Positions 12,112 through 25,032 of a stretch of 64,000 bases of DNA are shown here, piece after piece. The position numbers and the translations under genes were made by a program. Under the pieces are notes generated by a model that was not told the origin of the DNA, did not search any database, and saw only the letters and a list, made by a program, of their open reading frames with translations. Every line of letters begins with the position of its first letter. Positions within the stretch are counted from its first letter, which is position 1. The stretch covers positions 5,035,151 to 5,099,150 of the forward strand of contig CM035235.1 of NCBI GenBank assembly GCA_020226215.1, written 5' to 3'. This stretch comes from Sindora glabra (lineage: Eukaryota > Streptophyta > Magnoliopsida > Fabales > Fabaceae).

Positions 12112-12772
12112 ACTTAAAAATATTCATTTGATACTTGAAACATATCAGATATTGTGTCTTTAGTCGTAGACTTCAGTCTTTCTAATTTCTGTTGAGTTTT
12201 CTTCAGGCAGCTGGGACCACTGTCAGTGCCAATCTCCATCTCCTTACCATTAAAGGGCCGGCGACTTCATTAATAGCATCTATATGTCGGTAGATCTGCA
12301 AGGCATGACAACTTGACTAGAATCATTATATATATCCCTTGGGTAGTTGCATTCAACAATAGGGTAGATTGATACCCTATTAATCTCCAAATAAAATCGT
12401 AAAATATTCTCTTTAACGTTGGATGGTTAAATTCTACTTCTCTCTACTTTGAAATTAAAAAAAAAATCCTTTAAATTACACAATATTTAGAATTAAATTT
12501 TATCATTAACTTAATTAATCATTTTATTAAATTATATAATTTTTTAATTAAAAATTATAATATTATATATATTGATTTAATTATTCATCTTTTACACATA
12601 ATTTCTCAGTTCATTTTAAAATATTTAATTACAAATCAATATATCTAATTTAATTTTGATTATAATATAATATAAAATTTATTTAAAAAATAATAAAATA
12701 AACTAACACTTTAAAATATTGTGATTTTTGTTTGAAATGTTCATAAAAAAAATCTTGTGACTCCAAAAAATG

Positions 12773-15037
12773 TCCCATAAACAATAGAATCATAGTAGGA
12801 TGAATGCTTGGAGGCCTCCGTGTCACGATTAGATAAACTAGTTTTATGGAGGTGCTTTTGTTGGGGTAAGTTTAGTCCATATTATTTCCATTTCAGGCAA
12901 AAATTAGTTTCTTATTTAAATTCCATTTATTTTGTTTAAAAAATATTTTTTATAAGAAGATTTCATTTGCATTTATATTAATCAAGGAGCAATACATTAC
13001 TTGCACTAATAATTTAGAAGAATAATATCTAGAGGCATATTAGTGGATAAAAGCAAAATACTTTTTAAATTAAAAGAAATTATTTTTCTCAAACTCTTCA
13101 TATTTAACATTATAAACTCCTTTTTCAACATTTTATAATTATTGTAACTATATTTTATATAAAAAAATTCCCACTAAAATAAATGAAACTTTAATTAGAA
13201 GAAAAAAATGGTGCAAAGACACGCTAAGTGAAAAAAATATATATATATATATCAGGGGGAGGATTACTTACATATAGATGTAGAGGTTAGTAACCTCTAC
13301 TTTATCATTTAGATTAAAAAATTATATTACTAATTTAATGGTAATAAAATAATAAGGAATATTTCAATGATTCTAAAAGAAATATTAATTTAAAATATTT
13401 AAGTCAACTCTACTTATTTTTTTCTCATCTCCACAATAAATACTCTTACTAATTAGAGTAATTGATCGTAGTGACAAATTAATTATAATATCGTTATTAT
13501 TTTATTATCATGAAGTTAGCAATAAGGGTTTTTTGTCCAAATGAAAAAAGTAGAGATTGCTATCATCTACATATAAATGTGAAGATTAGCAACTCCATAT
13601 ATGTATGTGTGTGTGACAAAATATCCAAATTTATCATTAAAATTGTATGCCATTTGCAATTTTGTCCCTCAAATATAATGAATGGCCATAGTGATTCCTA
13701 ATTTTGAAAACAATACATCAAAATGGTCCTTTCATTAAGTAATTTAAAGGTAAGGAGATAGAAGCAGCTAAGCTAGCACATTAAATGCCTTTCTAGCCTA
13801 TTAAGTGCTAACCCAAAACTACCAACCAAGTTTGAACAATGATGTTTTTCAGTCTGTAATCTAATACATCTTAGATGGTTGTTTCTGTGTTGTTTTGCTT
13901 CACTAGACCAATAAAGTTTGCAGCCTAAACAATAATATTTTTTAGTCTACAATCCAACACATCTTACATAGTTATTTCTATGCCATTTTGCTTTCCCAAA
14001 TTTGATGATGAGGATAGGTCACCAACTCCTCAGGTAGTAATTGTTAAAGCCAAAGTTGCCTCTTTTGCACTTTGAGCAAATGGATTCAATGATAATGAGA
14101 TGTCTTTATGGTTTTAGGTTAGTTTATAGCCTGATAAAGATGGTTTGTGGAGATTTTAAGTTTGTAAGGGTGCAAGTAAAGAAATTAAAATAATAGGTTG
14201 TGTCAATTAAGGAATAAATTGTTAGCATTCTACGAATTCAAGGCAACAAATTTGTTAATTAGGAGAATTTTGTATTAACATAAGATAGGAATCAAGTTTA
14301 GATTATTTTAACTGGAATGAAACAAAGAAGAGATGAATGAGATTGAAGCTCATTTTAAGCCTTTTTTAGGTTATCTTTCCTTATGTCAATGAGATTTAGA
14401 GCTTTTGAAAACCAAATCCAACCCACCTGACCCAAATTGATTTTGAATGGTTGGGTTAGGTTGAATATGGATAATATGCTAATTTGGGCAGGAATGGATT
14501 ATAGAATTTAGGCTTATCTAGGCCTAAACTTGCCTAAGTCCATTACTTTTTTTTTTTAAAATCAAGCAACTCCAAATCATGTTATTTCATATGGCAAACA
14601 TAATGTCATCTCAATTTGACTATACAAGGCATTGTATTAAGGTGAGACATAAACCTTAGTAGTTAGATCCTCTTTCTTATTACTCTATAGTCTAAAACCC
14701 TAACAAAGCTACTTCTCACTTATTCACAACAACTAGCAAGTTCCTTTGGCTTCATCTCTCAATCCCCTAATCTCTCAAAGTAAAAATCACATGAATAATG
14801 AAAAGAACAATTATGTGATGTGCTTCTTTTTTAGTTTGATTAATTTTTACCTTTAAGATGCTACTATTTTATTTGGGGTTTGGAATTTGTTAATTTAATA
14901 ACCTATCATATATGTGAGTTAAGTGAAGGTGATCTCATTTAGAAGTAGAGAAGTGTGACTACTTTAGTTTTAGGTTTATAAAGACTATAGTTTATGTTGA
15001 AGTCAGTGTAAGCCTTTTTTTATCCAATTTTGCTAAT
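12773..15037 (+). repeat. Inter-copy region with a degenerate 93-bp tandem repeat
   Basis: No gene is seen. Two neighbouring units start at 13835 and 13928 (aacaatgatgtttttcagtc and aacaataatattttttagtc), each running through an atctta and ttttgct block. An 8-unit TA run lies near 13238. The stretch 14400-14540 has gggttaggttg and ccaacccacctgaccc motifs of a hAT-type MITE style, but I could not pair its ends. Much of 13700-15037 is probably the left part of the duplicated unit, whose partner lies outside the window. Confidence 0.45.
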
Positions 15038-16810
15038 TATTTTTATTTTTTTATCATCTTGCCCTTATTGTGAATGTTAATTATTTGTTATTTGATGTTT
15101 TGAAATTTTTCAAGGTTTAGGGTTTGACACTACTCCTATCAAAGATTAAAGTTTAGGTGATCTTGTTTAGCAATAGAAAATGTTAATTGCTTTAGTAAAG
15201 CCCTTCCTAAATTTATGTCATTTTCTTTTATATGTTAGGCATTTATGTTGTTCATGTCAAATTTAACCATGGTAATTGCTTTTATAGTTTAATGTTACAA
15301 TAAGATCCCACTGTTATTATCATTATTTTGTATTTAGAGTTGCATTTAAATTTGGTATTTCTTAAACTCATAATTAACTTTATTGGTTATATATGCATAA
15401 GATTCATATGCATTTTAAACCTTTAAGTGATGGATTAATTGAGCTTGATTAATTAAAAATATAATAGGTGATTGCATAAGATTTGCATGCATTTTAAATC
15501 CTACTACCATACTTGCTATTTTTTATCTCATGTTGCTTTATATTAAATTTGTGTTACATTTTGCTTCACGTAGTACTAATCTAGCAAGGTTTGAAGTTGG
15601 CATTGACATATAAGATTGGTAAATAGTTACTATTTGTTAGTGTGTTTTCTTTTATTTTTTGGAATGTAAGTATTTGTGAGATTCATATTTGATCTAATTT
15701 GGTCTTATAATATTTTTTTTACACTCTTCTTATTATTATTTATACTATTTTGGATTGTATCAACATTGTTTATATAGGAAATATGTACAGGGAATGATGC
15801 TATTATCTAGCAATTTTTTTTATTTTTAGAGATGTAAAAATTGTTAGAATGTGAAGAATATAGTCAACAAAATGGTGTCTTAGTTTAATAATAGGCACCT
15901 TTATTCTTTTTGGTAAGTAAAGTGTTTTTTTCTATAAATAGAGGTTCTTTTTTTTTAGTAATTATAAGGAAGGTCACAGACTCACAATCATACATCATAG
16001 TATATTTACAAAAGAAGAAAGTGTTTGATGATAGAAAGGAAGGTCATACATTTTTTCTAGATTTGCTAATTGAACAAAACCATTGTTTAGCTAGGTTAAG
16101 TGGTTAATTGTCTATATTTTGGTCTTAATTTGTCAATATAAATTGGTACCCAATTATATTTAATTTTATATAGTTTGGTTTTTCTATATTTAGGTTGTGT
16201 AATGCAGAGTTAAAACTCTTTTTTTATTAAAAAAACACAATTTAAGTCTTATCCAATAATAACTCAAAAAATAAAAAAAAGAATAACATAACTTGGTTGG
16301 CCTATTTGTACGGAGTGGACTTGTCCTAGCCCAACAAGAAAAAAAATGAGTCAAATGAAGTTTTAGATAAAAATAAGCTTCCAAATTGAGGCTTGATTAC
16401 TAATCGGACAAATTATTAAGTGATTCTAACTCCACTCAGCCTATAAACACCCCTAATTGTCTTCAATGTGGCCACCGTTAATTGGTAAGAGGATTTAAAA
16501 ATTAAAATTTGATATTAATACGGAAAATAAGGATTATAATGTTAAGTAACTAATGGGTACATTCTCAAAATCCTATCCTTAAATTTGATGAAGATAAGCT
16601 TAAAGATAAATAAAAGGAGAAAGAACACAAAGAATTTGCATCTTGAAATATATAAACCTTGTCGATTCTCAAATTGATAAAAAAATTGATTACAAACTTA
16701 GAAACATCATCATTTGGGCTAGAAACTTGGCTAGCAATTCCATATTGGCATTAAATGGGCTAACAAGGCATTCATATGTCAACTCAACTACTTCTGTCTC
16801 TCTACCTTTA

Positions 16811-17109
16811 ATTAGGGGTGCTTAACTTGCCTTAGGCCTATGGACTTAACAAACTAGTCCATTGGCCTTATGCAAATCAGGCTTATTAAAAATAAGCCCA
16901 TAAAAAGGCAAATCTAAATGGACTAGGGTTGTGCAGACTATAAACTGGTTCATAGACCAACTATCTTTTTAAGCTAAAATAAATTAGTCTAGTGTTCTTG
17001 TGGTGCTAATTGAGTCAATCAAAATGGACCAATTAAAATACAGGCTATAATGGATTGGGGTCCAGCAAGTTTTAGCCCAATATTGTCCATGAAATTCATT
17101 AAGCACCCT
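16811..17109. mobile_element. hAT-like MITE, intact copy
   Basis: The ends ATTAGGGGTGCTTAA and TTAAGCACCCT form an imperfect inverted repeat. Flanks TACCTTTA (16803-16810) and TACCCTTA (17110-17117) match at 7 of 8 bases, the length expected for a hAT target duplication. It is 299 bp long with no coding potential. The single GTTCATAG used as target by the large hAT in copy 1 lies inside it. Confidence 0.65.
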
Positions 17110-17773
17110 TACCCTTAGCTTGCCTAATGGAGAGGCTATTTTGACGTAACATTTTTAAAAATCAAGGATTATTATAGTCGTTCACTGTATTTAAGGGATG
17201 AAATTGCAAGCGAGACACAATTTCAAAATAATTTGTAATATTTTGTTATATATATATGTTATAAACAACCTTGTGATTTTTTTTTAAGTCCTTTTTTGGT
17301 AATTGAATTACAAGATGTGTAAATTTACTTTTAAAAATTGCACTTACAATTTATAATGTATGGAAAAGTTACAAGATTTTTTTTAATATTACCACAACAA
17401 ACTATTGATGCCTTGCAATTTCATATGATCAAGGGTAGTTAAGCATGGAACAATTTATATGTTGGTTACAATATGGTTTATTGATATTACAAGGGTTGCA
17501 ATAAAGTTGATACATGTTATGGTTACAATTCATCTAAGCCAAAAGGCTAAGAAAGATATGTATATCTTGTGATTACGTATGACAAGTAATGCATATCAAA
17601 AGTTGAAATTTGCTTCATAGAATTAAAAAATTTTGTTGCAATAAATATGAAAGTTTCAATTTAATCAAATGTCTCCATAGTAGCACAAATATAACAAGCT
17701 ATACCACCATAAATAAAATAAATATATATATTCAATGTTAGAAATTGCATCCATAAAAATAGATAAATTTACA

Positions 17774-17775
<2 letters not shown>

Positions 17776-17821
<46 letters not shown>
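17776..17821 (+). repeat. TA microsatellite, copy 2 only
   Basis: A run of about 23 TA units. Copy 1 at the same place has only a short tatatata (near 7936), so the expansion came after duplication. Confidence 0.95.
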
Positions 17822-17824
<3 letters not shown>

Positions 17825-19094
17825 TATAGAGGTATTCTTTTTTACTATTAGAGTAGGAATTTCTTTTATTAAGGAAAGAGACCATTAAGAGGTACGTAAA
17901 GATCAAAATTTGAATTTTGAATATAAAGAAACATATGAAAATTTTAAAAAATATTAAATGTCACTTATTCTCTGCTTTTGAAATAAGCAAAATCCTTCTA
18001 CTCTAGAGTTCTACAAATCTTCTCTAATAGAGGTTTGATCCTAAATTTTTTTAAAATACTATCAAAATCTTTTGCCATTAGTCCATATCTAGTAACTTAA
18101 TTTTTCTTTACTTTTAGTTGCTACAATTTCACCCATCCCCCTTCCCCTTTTAGGGAGCCGCCTTATTTCTTTCTTTCAATTAGATTATATGTGATGAATT
18201 ATTGGAGACAAGGAAAAAAAGGCAAGAATAGGAGTTAAAAATTAAAGATTGATTATAAATGAAGAAATATGGGCATTGCGTAAGGATCTAAAGAGACAAG
18301 CACCAAGCAACCCTTTAAGTACTAAATTTTACCATAATTTGTATAAAGGATTGTCAAAAAAAAATTTCTCTCTCTAACTATATAAATATCCAATAATTAA
18401 GTTAATCAAAGTAGTATAACAACATATAAATATATGTACTGTAAAAAATTATAAACTCTAAGAAAAAAAATCACAAATGACAAAAGATTCATTATATCAA
18501 CAAAGTTTATAGGACAATGTAAGTAAAAATTCTCAATTATAATCCTACAACTTCTTTATCACTATCTCTATATTTCTCACAAGCCTCTATGAGAATTCTC
18601 ACATAACCCTCATAGGCACTTACATTATTATCTCTTTGATACTTCAAATCTTTAGTTAATACAAATATTATATTTTTGAAATACTTATTTGATATGGAAT
18701 ATCAATCCTACTCTCAAATATTCAACTTGAATAAAAAAATAATTCACCATAAGAAACAATTAATAGTTGATAACAATTAGAATTTAAATCAAACTTAATA
18801 ATCTCCATACTCAAATTTTACATTTTTCATCAATCTTCATGCTTCACCTATTGTCAAACAAGATCAATCATGGGGCATCAACCATGAGAGTTTCCAACAT
18901 TATAATTTCTTCAAATTATAAGAACTATCTTTCAATCGAATAACTCTACCTTAATCAAGCATTGCAAGTTTCATTGGAATATATCCACGATTCTTCCTTC
19001 ACATGAATTTCTTATATCTATAGCAATACCTTACTTATAAATGCCTTCATGAACTTGTATAAATTGTTCATATCTTCATCTCCATCCTTAATTG

Positions 19095-19095
<1 letters not shown>

Positions 19096-19150
<55 letters not shown>

Positions 19151-19151
19151 A
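19096..19151 (+). repeat. Compound CT-AC microsatellite, copy 2
   Basis: About 15 CT units are followed directly by about 13 AC units. It is the partner of the pure CT run at 9277-9341. Confidence 0.95.
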
Positions 19152-20388
19152 GACTCATTATTTCACCCATCACTAACTACAACTTCCTTACTTTTACTCG
19201 AGCTGAAATGTCCATATTCACTACATCAATCAATTATCCATTTCAATTCATACATGATCAAATCATCGATGACTACATTATTATTATTATTGTTATTATT
19301 ATTACCATCATTGTTATCATCAATTCTCACACACATTCAACTAACTACCTCCATGTATTAACATTCATCTTCATTTTCATCATCAACATCATAATCAATT
19401 TCATCAATTTTCTTCATTTTTTCACGAAAATCAAATCAAGCTCTCAATTTCTTGGATTATTGCTCTCCCATGAGACTAAATCCACTTTGGCACCATTTAT
19501 TGGGAAAAATATTACCTTTCCAAACACATAAGCATTATACAATTAAATTAATCAAAGTAACACAATAACACAAACAAATTTAATGTAGAAAATCACAAAC
19601 TCTAGGGGAAAAAACATGATTGGGAAAAAAATTATTATATCAACAATGATTACAAGATAATATATATAAAAATTCTCAATTATAACTCTATAACTTTTTT
19701 GTTACTATTCCTACATCTATCATAAGTTTCTATAAAGATTTTCATATAATTCTCATAAAGCACTTATATTGTTATCTTTCTCATACTTCAAATCTTTAAT
19801 TAATATAAATATTTATACTTTTGAAATACTTCTTTAACAAGAAATCTCGATCCTAATTTAATATAAATTCCTAACTTAATAGTTAGGATTTAAATTAAAC
19901 TCAACTGAAGATTACTGGATTCTCAAATGTAATTCCAAGTTCAAAATCTAAGTTGTAAACCGGTGCCTATATTCAGGAATATTGGCCGTATCAGCTGATT
20001 CGTGGGGTTTGTTATTTCAACGATAATGATCCAACTCTCAGTTTTTTATTCTGTTTCACTCACATTCTTTCATTTAAAAAAAAAAAAATGCTAAACTCTA
20101 CTCTAAAATGTGGTATATTCAGGTTCAATTTCAACGTGAGTCAAGCACTTTTTATTGCTGTTTTGGTTGAGTTGATATAAAAAGTGAAATGACGCATGAT
20201 ATAAGACTATTTGTGAAGTGCGCAAAGGAATATCTGGGAAAATTGGACATTAAAAATAAAACGTATAATCTCAGCCCTAGTTTTTTTATAAATTATAAAT
20301 CAGACTCAACTAATGTTAGTTCACGAAATAGGAAAATTCTAAGATACATTTCAAAAAAATATCAGTATTCAATCCAACGTTGGAACAA

Positions 20389-20708
20389 GGTAATGTTACG
20401 AGTAATTTCCCTTTTTTAGAGGCTAAATATTTTATTATTAAATTATTATTTTTAATTTTAAAATAAGTAAATAAAAATAAAAAAACACAAATCTCATTAT
20501 ATTAAGTATAATTCAATGATCGGAAGCTCCCAATAAATTACCTTTGGAATAATATGTTTTTAAGAAGGGTAATATTATAAAAAATTCTGTCTCTTTAAAA
20601 ATTGAATGTTTATATTGGATTTTCTTTTTTTCAAATCTTAAAGTAAATAAATTAAAAATTAAAAATATATAATTCCTTAAAAAGTAAAACTCTCTGTAAC
20701 ATTATCCA
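20389..20708. mobile_element. MITEs A and B, copy 2
   Basis: These are orthologous positions to 11761-12111. MITE A spans about 20389-20546 and has the cleaner target duplication. MITE B follows from about 20567 and has lost part of its interior relative to copy 1. Confidence 0.55.
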
Positions 20709-21071
20709 CTTAAAAATATTCATTTGATACTTGAGACATATCAGATATTCTGTCCTAAGTCGTAGACTTCAGTCTTTCTAATTTCTGTTGAGTTTTCTTC
20801 GGGGCGGACCAGGCAACTTGGACGACTGTCAGCGCCAATCTCCATATCCTTACCATTAAAGGGCCGGCCACTTCATTAATAGCATTCATTTGTCGGTAGA
20901 TCTGGAAGGCATGACAACTTGACTAGAATTATTATATATATCGCTTGGGTAGTTGCATTCAACAATAGAGTAGATTGATACCATACTAATCTCGGAATAA
21001 AATCGTAAAATATTTTCTTTAATATTGGATGGTTAAATTCTGCTTCTTTCTACTCTAAAATTTAAAAAAAA

Positions 21072-21381
21072 ATCCTTTAAACTACACAATATTTAATTTT
21101 AAGATAAAATATTTTCACCTCCTTTAAAATTTAAAATAATTACATCACATGCTTCTTGATTTTCAATTTTGATGCTCACCCAAAAATTGATGGAAGTAAA
21201 CGGACTTATTTATTGATAAATATACCCCTATGGGCTCTAGGTTGATGAATACCTCTAAATTTCTTTACTCCCATTACACTTCTTAAAAATTCAATTTTAA
21301 TTCTCTTATTCTCTCTCCATTTTTATTTTTACATGATAATATAAAATTAATTTAAAAACATCCTTTAAATTACACAATATT
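21072..21381 (+). repeat. Direct-repeat-flanked 0.29-kb block, copy 2 only
   Basis: A 22-bp sequence beginning atcctttaaa occurs at 21072-21093 and again at 21360-21381 with one mismatch. Copy 1 has it once (near 12467). The bases between the repeats (with a ccctatgggctctaggttga core) are absent from copy 1. Confidence 0.75.
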
Positions 21382-21665
21382 CAGAATTAAATTTTGTCAT
21401 CAACGTAATTAATCATTTTATTAAATTATATAATTTTTAATTAAAAATTATAATATTATATATATTGATTTAATTCATCATCTTTTACACATAATTTCTC
21501 AATTCTTTTTAAAATGTTCAATTACAAATCAATATATCTAATTTAATTTTGATTATAATATAATATGAAATTTATTTAAAAAATGATAAAATAAACTAAG
21601 ACTTTAAAATATTGTGATTCTTGTTTAAAATGTTCATAAAAAAAATCTTGTAACTCCAAAAAATG

Positions 21666-22413
21666 GCAAATTAAATTGAAGATGGATATTAACCCCAAAT
21701 TTTGTATAATTTAAAAAGATATTTTCTAAATTTCTACAATTGAAGAGGAAAAAATTCAACTACTTCAAACTTTAAAAAGGATGTTTTGCATTTTTTTTTC
21801 TGCTTAATTTTAAGCCTCATACAATCACTCGCCAGTCATAGCACACTTGCAAAACTAACAGGAAAAAAAAAAATTATACACTTGCAAAATTAAAAAATTA
21901 ATACAAATTGACCCTTGTTTAAATTGTACAAAATATTCAAGCCAGCAAAAACGTGTGTAATGTTCTATATATTTTTCCTTAAATTTGATTCCGATGGGGT
22001 TTTCTTAAACTTTCTCCGTCAGAAAACACCCCTCAGCCTTCCAGCCATTGATATGCCATGCTCTAGATGCCGTAACACAAGTTCCAACAAGACAAGAAAA
22101 TGAAAAAGAAAAACCATCATTCACAAAAGCTATATGCTGCATTTTCATACAGGGTTCAAATAGTAACAAACCCCTTGCGGATCTAGTTTAGATTCTACTA
22201 TGTCTAACGATCAGGACCACAATAAGAAAAAAGGAATTTCTTGTGGAGACCAAAATACAGCAGAGAATAAAATTTAAAAAAAGTAGCTGTACATTGCTTA
22301 GTCATGCTCCCATAAATATGGTTCATTCCACATCCAAATCTCTGAACTCTCTTCATATGTTGCATAAATATGGCTCAAAAGATACAAACTTATCCAAGCA
22401 ACAGGATTCTCAC
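21666..22413. other. Intergenic flank and 3' untranslated region of the kinase gene
   Basis: The part nearest the gene (about 22150-22413) is less AT-rich and is the likely transcribed 3' end of the minus-strand kinase. I see no perfect AATAAA on that strand, so the poly(A) site is not placed. The rest is AT-rich with no gene. Confidence 0.5.
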
Positions 22414-25032
22414 TTATGCAAAAAGTGGGGATGCAGAAGGCCTGGGATAAGTAGTCTTTCTTGGTGCATCTCCAGCACTGCCTCTGCCGGTTGCAGGCTG
22501 GCCATTGGACTGGCTAACAACAGGGCCACGTACTCGGTGCTCTTTCTGATCAACACCTTTTGGTGTGTCCTTTGGGTCCTGGAGCTGCTCCAATGCTTGT
22601 ACAACTTCATCCATGTTTGGCCTGTACCTGGGTTCCACACAAAGACACTGAAAAGCAAGGTTGGCCGCTCTCTGAGCTCGACTGAGGGAGTACTGACCTT
22701 CAAGACGACTATCCATAACACGGAAAACTCTGCGTTTATTAGATAGGTAAGGTTTTGCCCATTCAACTAAGTTATGTTCTCCAGTTGGCCGATTCTTGTC
22801 GATGGCCCGTCTTCCTGATAACATTTCCAGAAGAACTACCCCAAAACTATACACATCACTCTTGGCAGTAAGATGACCTATCAAAAACAAAAAAGGATAT
22901 AGCAATGATCACGACATAGCAAAGAAATGTATATACTTTAAGCAGAACTTCATCTTATTTTTTCCCCTAAAGCAAACGGAAGAATTTTTCAAAGGGTATT
23001 CCAAGCAAGTTGCAACAGAGAACCCTGATACTTCTACTTGCAAAACTTATCTATTGTCTAAGGACCACTTCAGAAAATTTTGAGAACAAAATAATTATGA
23101 AGGAAGTGGCACAACAGAATTAGTCCATCATAAGTACATGGCTCAATATTTAGAAGAGAATATACCTGTTGCCAGATACTCTGGTGCTGCATATCCCTGG
23201 GTCCCCATGACCCTAGTAGACACGTGGCTCTTATCACCAGTTGGTCCATCTCTGGCCAACCCGAAATCAGAAAGTTTGGCATTATAATTCTGTGTAGAAG
23301 GCACAAGAAGCAGCTTAATAATTAAATACTAAATCCATCATATTAATTGCTGAACCATAAAATGCCGGCATTTCAGTACATACTGTATCAAGCAAGATGT
23401 TAGAAGTCTTGAAGTCGCGGTATATGACTTTAGTTTCTGTGCTATGAAGAAAAGCAAGCCCCTTTGCAGCCCCAAGAGCTATTTTTAATCTCAAGTTCCA
23501 AGAGAGTGGCTGAAAATGAGAACCTCCTGCAATAACAATGGTTTTAGGCAATATAGTTAGTAGGTTTTATGGGGAATTGCAGATTATGCCTTCTTACAGG
23601 CAAAAAAATTTGATATCTGATGGAGATTAAAGGGACTCACTCCTGAATAGATGATTCTCCACACTGCCCTTAGGCATAAATTCATAAACTAGAAGCCGAT
23701 GCTCATCCTCTACACAGTAGCCTATCAACTTAACAAGATTAGGATGACGCAATTGCCCAAGGTAGTTGATTTCAGCCTGTTGAACAATGCAAAAGAAGAA
23801 CACAGTACTCAGAAATCAATTTTGAATGTTAGTTGAACTATGGTAGATTATAATATAGTCCATCAAAAAGATTTCTATTCGAGATACAGAATTTGAACAG
23901 TAATGCTAATAATATCAAATAAGGAAACATGGAAAAGCGAACTAATATACAGTTCCTTAGAAAACACCTCAAACAGGATCTTCTCAGAAAATATAGAACT
24001 TGAAATTTATGGGAATCTATATGTATACAATTCAAATTAACTTAAAGCCAGAATATGAATCAAAGGGGAAATTGAATGTCTATTAATTGAAGTAGTGACA
24101 CTGACCAGCCACTCCCTGTGACCCTGAAACCCGTCTTGGTTGAGCCTCTTCACGGCAATGACTATGCCAGTTCCTGGCTTGGATGCAACAAGTGAATGCT
24201 CATCAATCCACCCCTTGAATACTGAACCAAAACCACCTTCTCCTAAAACACTATCTGGGCGGAAGTTTCTTGTGGCTGTCTTCAGTTCACTGTAGCTGAA
24301 ACTCTTCACATTGGATGATTCTAAAATCTCACCCTCACTCCGAGGAGTTACAGGTATGGAGACCGTTGAGTTCCTGCTATTTGAGCTGATATCATACCCA
24401 CTTCTGCTCACACTTCTTGAAGTAAACCCTGCATAAATACCAAGAGAGTCAAGTTTCCAAATATTCATTCACCATCATTGGCCTTAAGAAAAACAAAATT
24501 TACATAGTCATCATTTGCCATCAGCTCTACATAATCTGCAATAAAACCCCAAATAGTAAGCATGTTGTCAAGCAGAAATTGTCCCTCAATTTTAAATTAC
24601 AGATTTTAAAGGAATAACATAATCTTATTGCAAAACCCTATATACACTCTAGTTTACGGTTTGGCCCAAATCTACAATTGGGGCATCCCATGGTTACTCT
24701 CAAATCAAACTCTATTTTTAGGAGCCACGGATCTTGATATCGAAAAGAGGAATAGCAGCTTTAATTTGCAAGATCTTCGATCGTACATGCAAATGGTCTG
24801 CTTCGATATCCACAAAGATGAGAACTTAATGGCTAAAACAATTTGACCTTTGCTCATTTCGAACCCACAAAACCAAAATCATGAACCAAACAAACTCATT
24901 GAACCAAAATCATGAACAAAAACTCATTGAAGTACTGGATAGAAGATAAATTGAAGTCAAGCAGAAGCAGACAAAAGTACCTGTATTTGAAGGAGACACA
25001 GCCTTAATCCGATTGCTCCAGCAAGCACCCAT
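22414..25032 (-). CDS. PBL9/PBL10-like: RLCK subfamily VII protein kinase, APK1/PBL9-PBL10 type
   Basis: Six exons with GT-AG introns join in frame into 413 residues: 24981-25032, 24106-24428, 23641-23776, 23384-23526, 23166-23289 and 22414-22877. APK1-type proteins are about 410 long. The start MGACWS fits N-myristoylation at Gly2 and palmitoylation at Cys4, implying plasma-membrane attachment. After a Ser-rich stretch comes FSYSELKTATRNF, then the glycine loop GEGGFGSV (80-87), Lys111 in AVK, Glu127, IYRD with catalytic Asp208, KTSN, DFG (226-228), a Ser/Thr-rich activation loop, and APE (253-255). The family relays signals from surface receptors in immunity and development as Ser/Thr kinases. 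The YRD form instead of HRD is normal in this subfamily. A basic, Pro/Ser-rich tail follows the kinase domain. No break is seen, so the gene should be functional. The exact orthologue among PBL9, 10 and 11 is not resolvable here. Confidence 0.97.

Larger units (their letters stand above)
1..12772 (+). repeat. Segmental duplication, copy 1 (left end outside window)
   Basis: This stretch is collinear with 15038-21665 once a 5.13-kb hAT insertion (1989-7122) and a ~1.17-kb AT-rich extra block (10170-11342) are removed. Shared landmarks occur in the same order: a start rich in T runs, the aaggtcacaga segment near 990, a small MITE, a CT microsatellite near 9300, two MITEs at 11.76-12.11 kb and a GC-richer block near 12.2 kb. 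The match stops at about 12772. By eye the copies differ at roughly one base in ten, with many small indels. No intact gene is seen in it. The repeat is direct, so tandem duplication of a larger unit is the simplest reading. Confidence 0.9.
15038..21665 (+). repeat. Segmental duplication, copy 2
   Basis: This is the direct repeat partner of 1-12772. It begins with the homologue of window base 1 and ends at a shared ctccaaaaaatg block, after which the two flanks differ. It lacks the hAT and the 1.17-kb block of copy 1. It has its own differences: a long TA microsatellite at 17776-17821, CT followed by AC repeats at 19096-19151, and ~288 extra bases near 21094-21381. The intact kinase gene begins just beyond its right end. 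It contains no convincing coding sequence. Confidence 0.9.

Noticed and set aside
1..21665. Reading the two >6-kb direct repeats as LTRs of one giant retrotransposon
   Set aside because: No primer site, polyprotein or polypurine tract lies between them, and the intact kinase lies outside. The repeats also hold several independent MITEs.
22243..22746. 167-codon plus-strand frame across the kinase's last exon
   Set aside because: It is the antisense shadow of a clearly coding exon.
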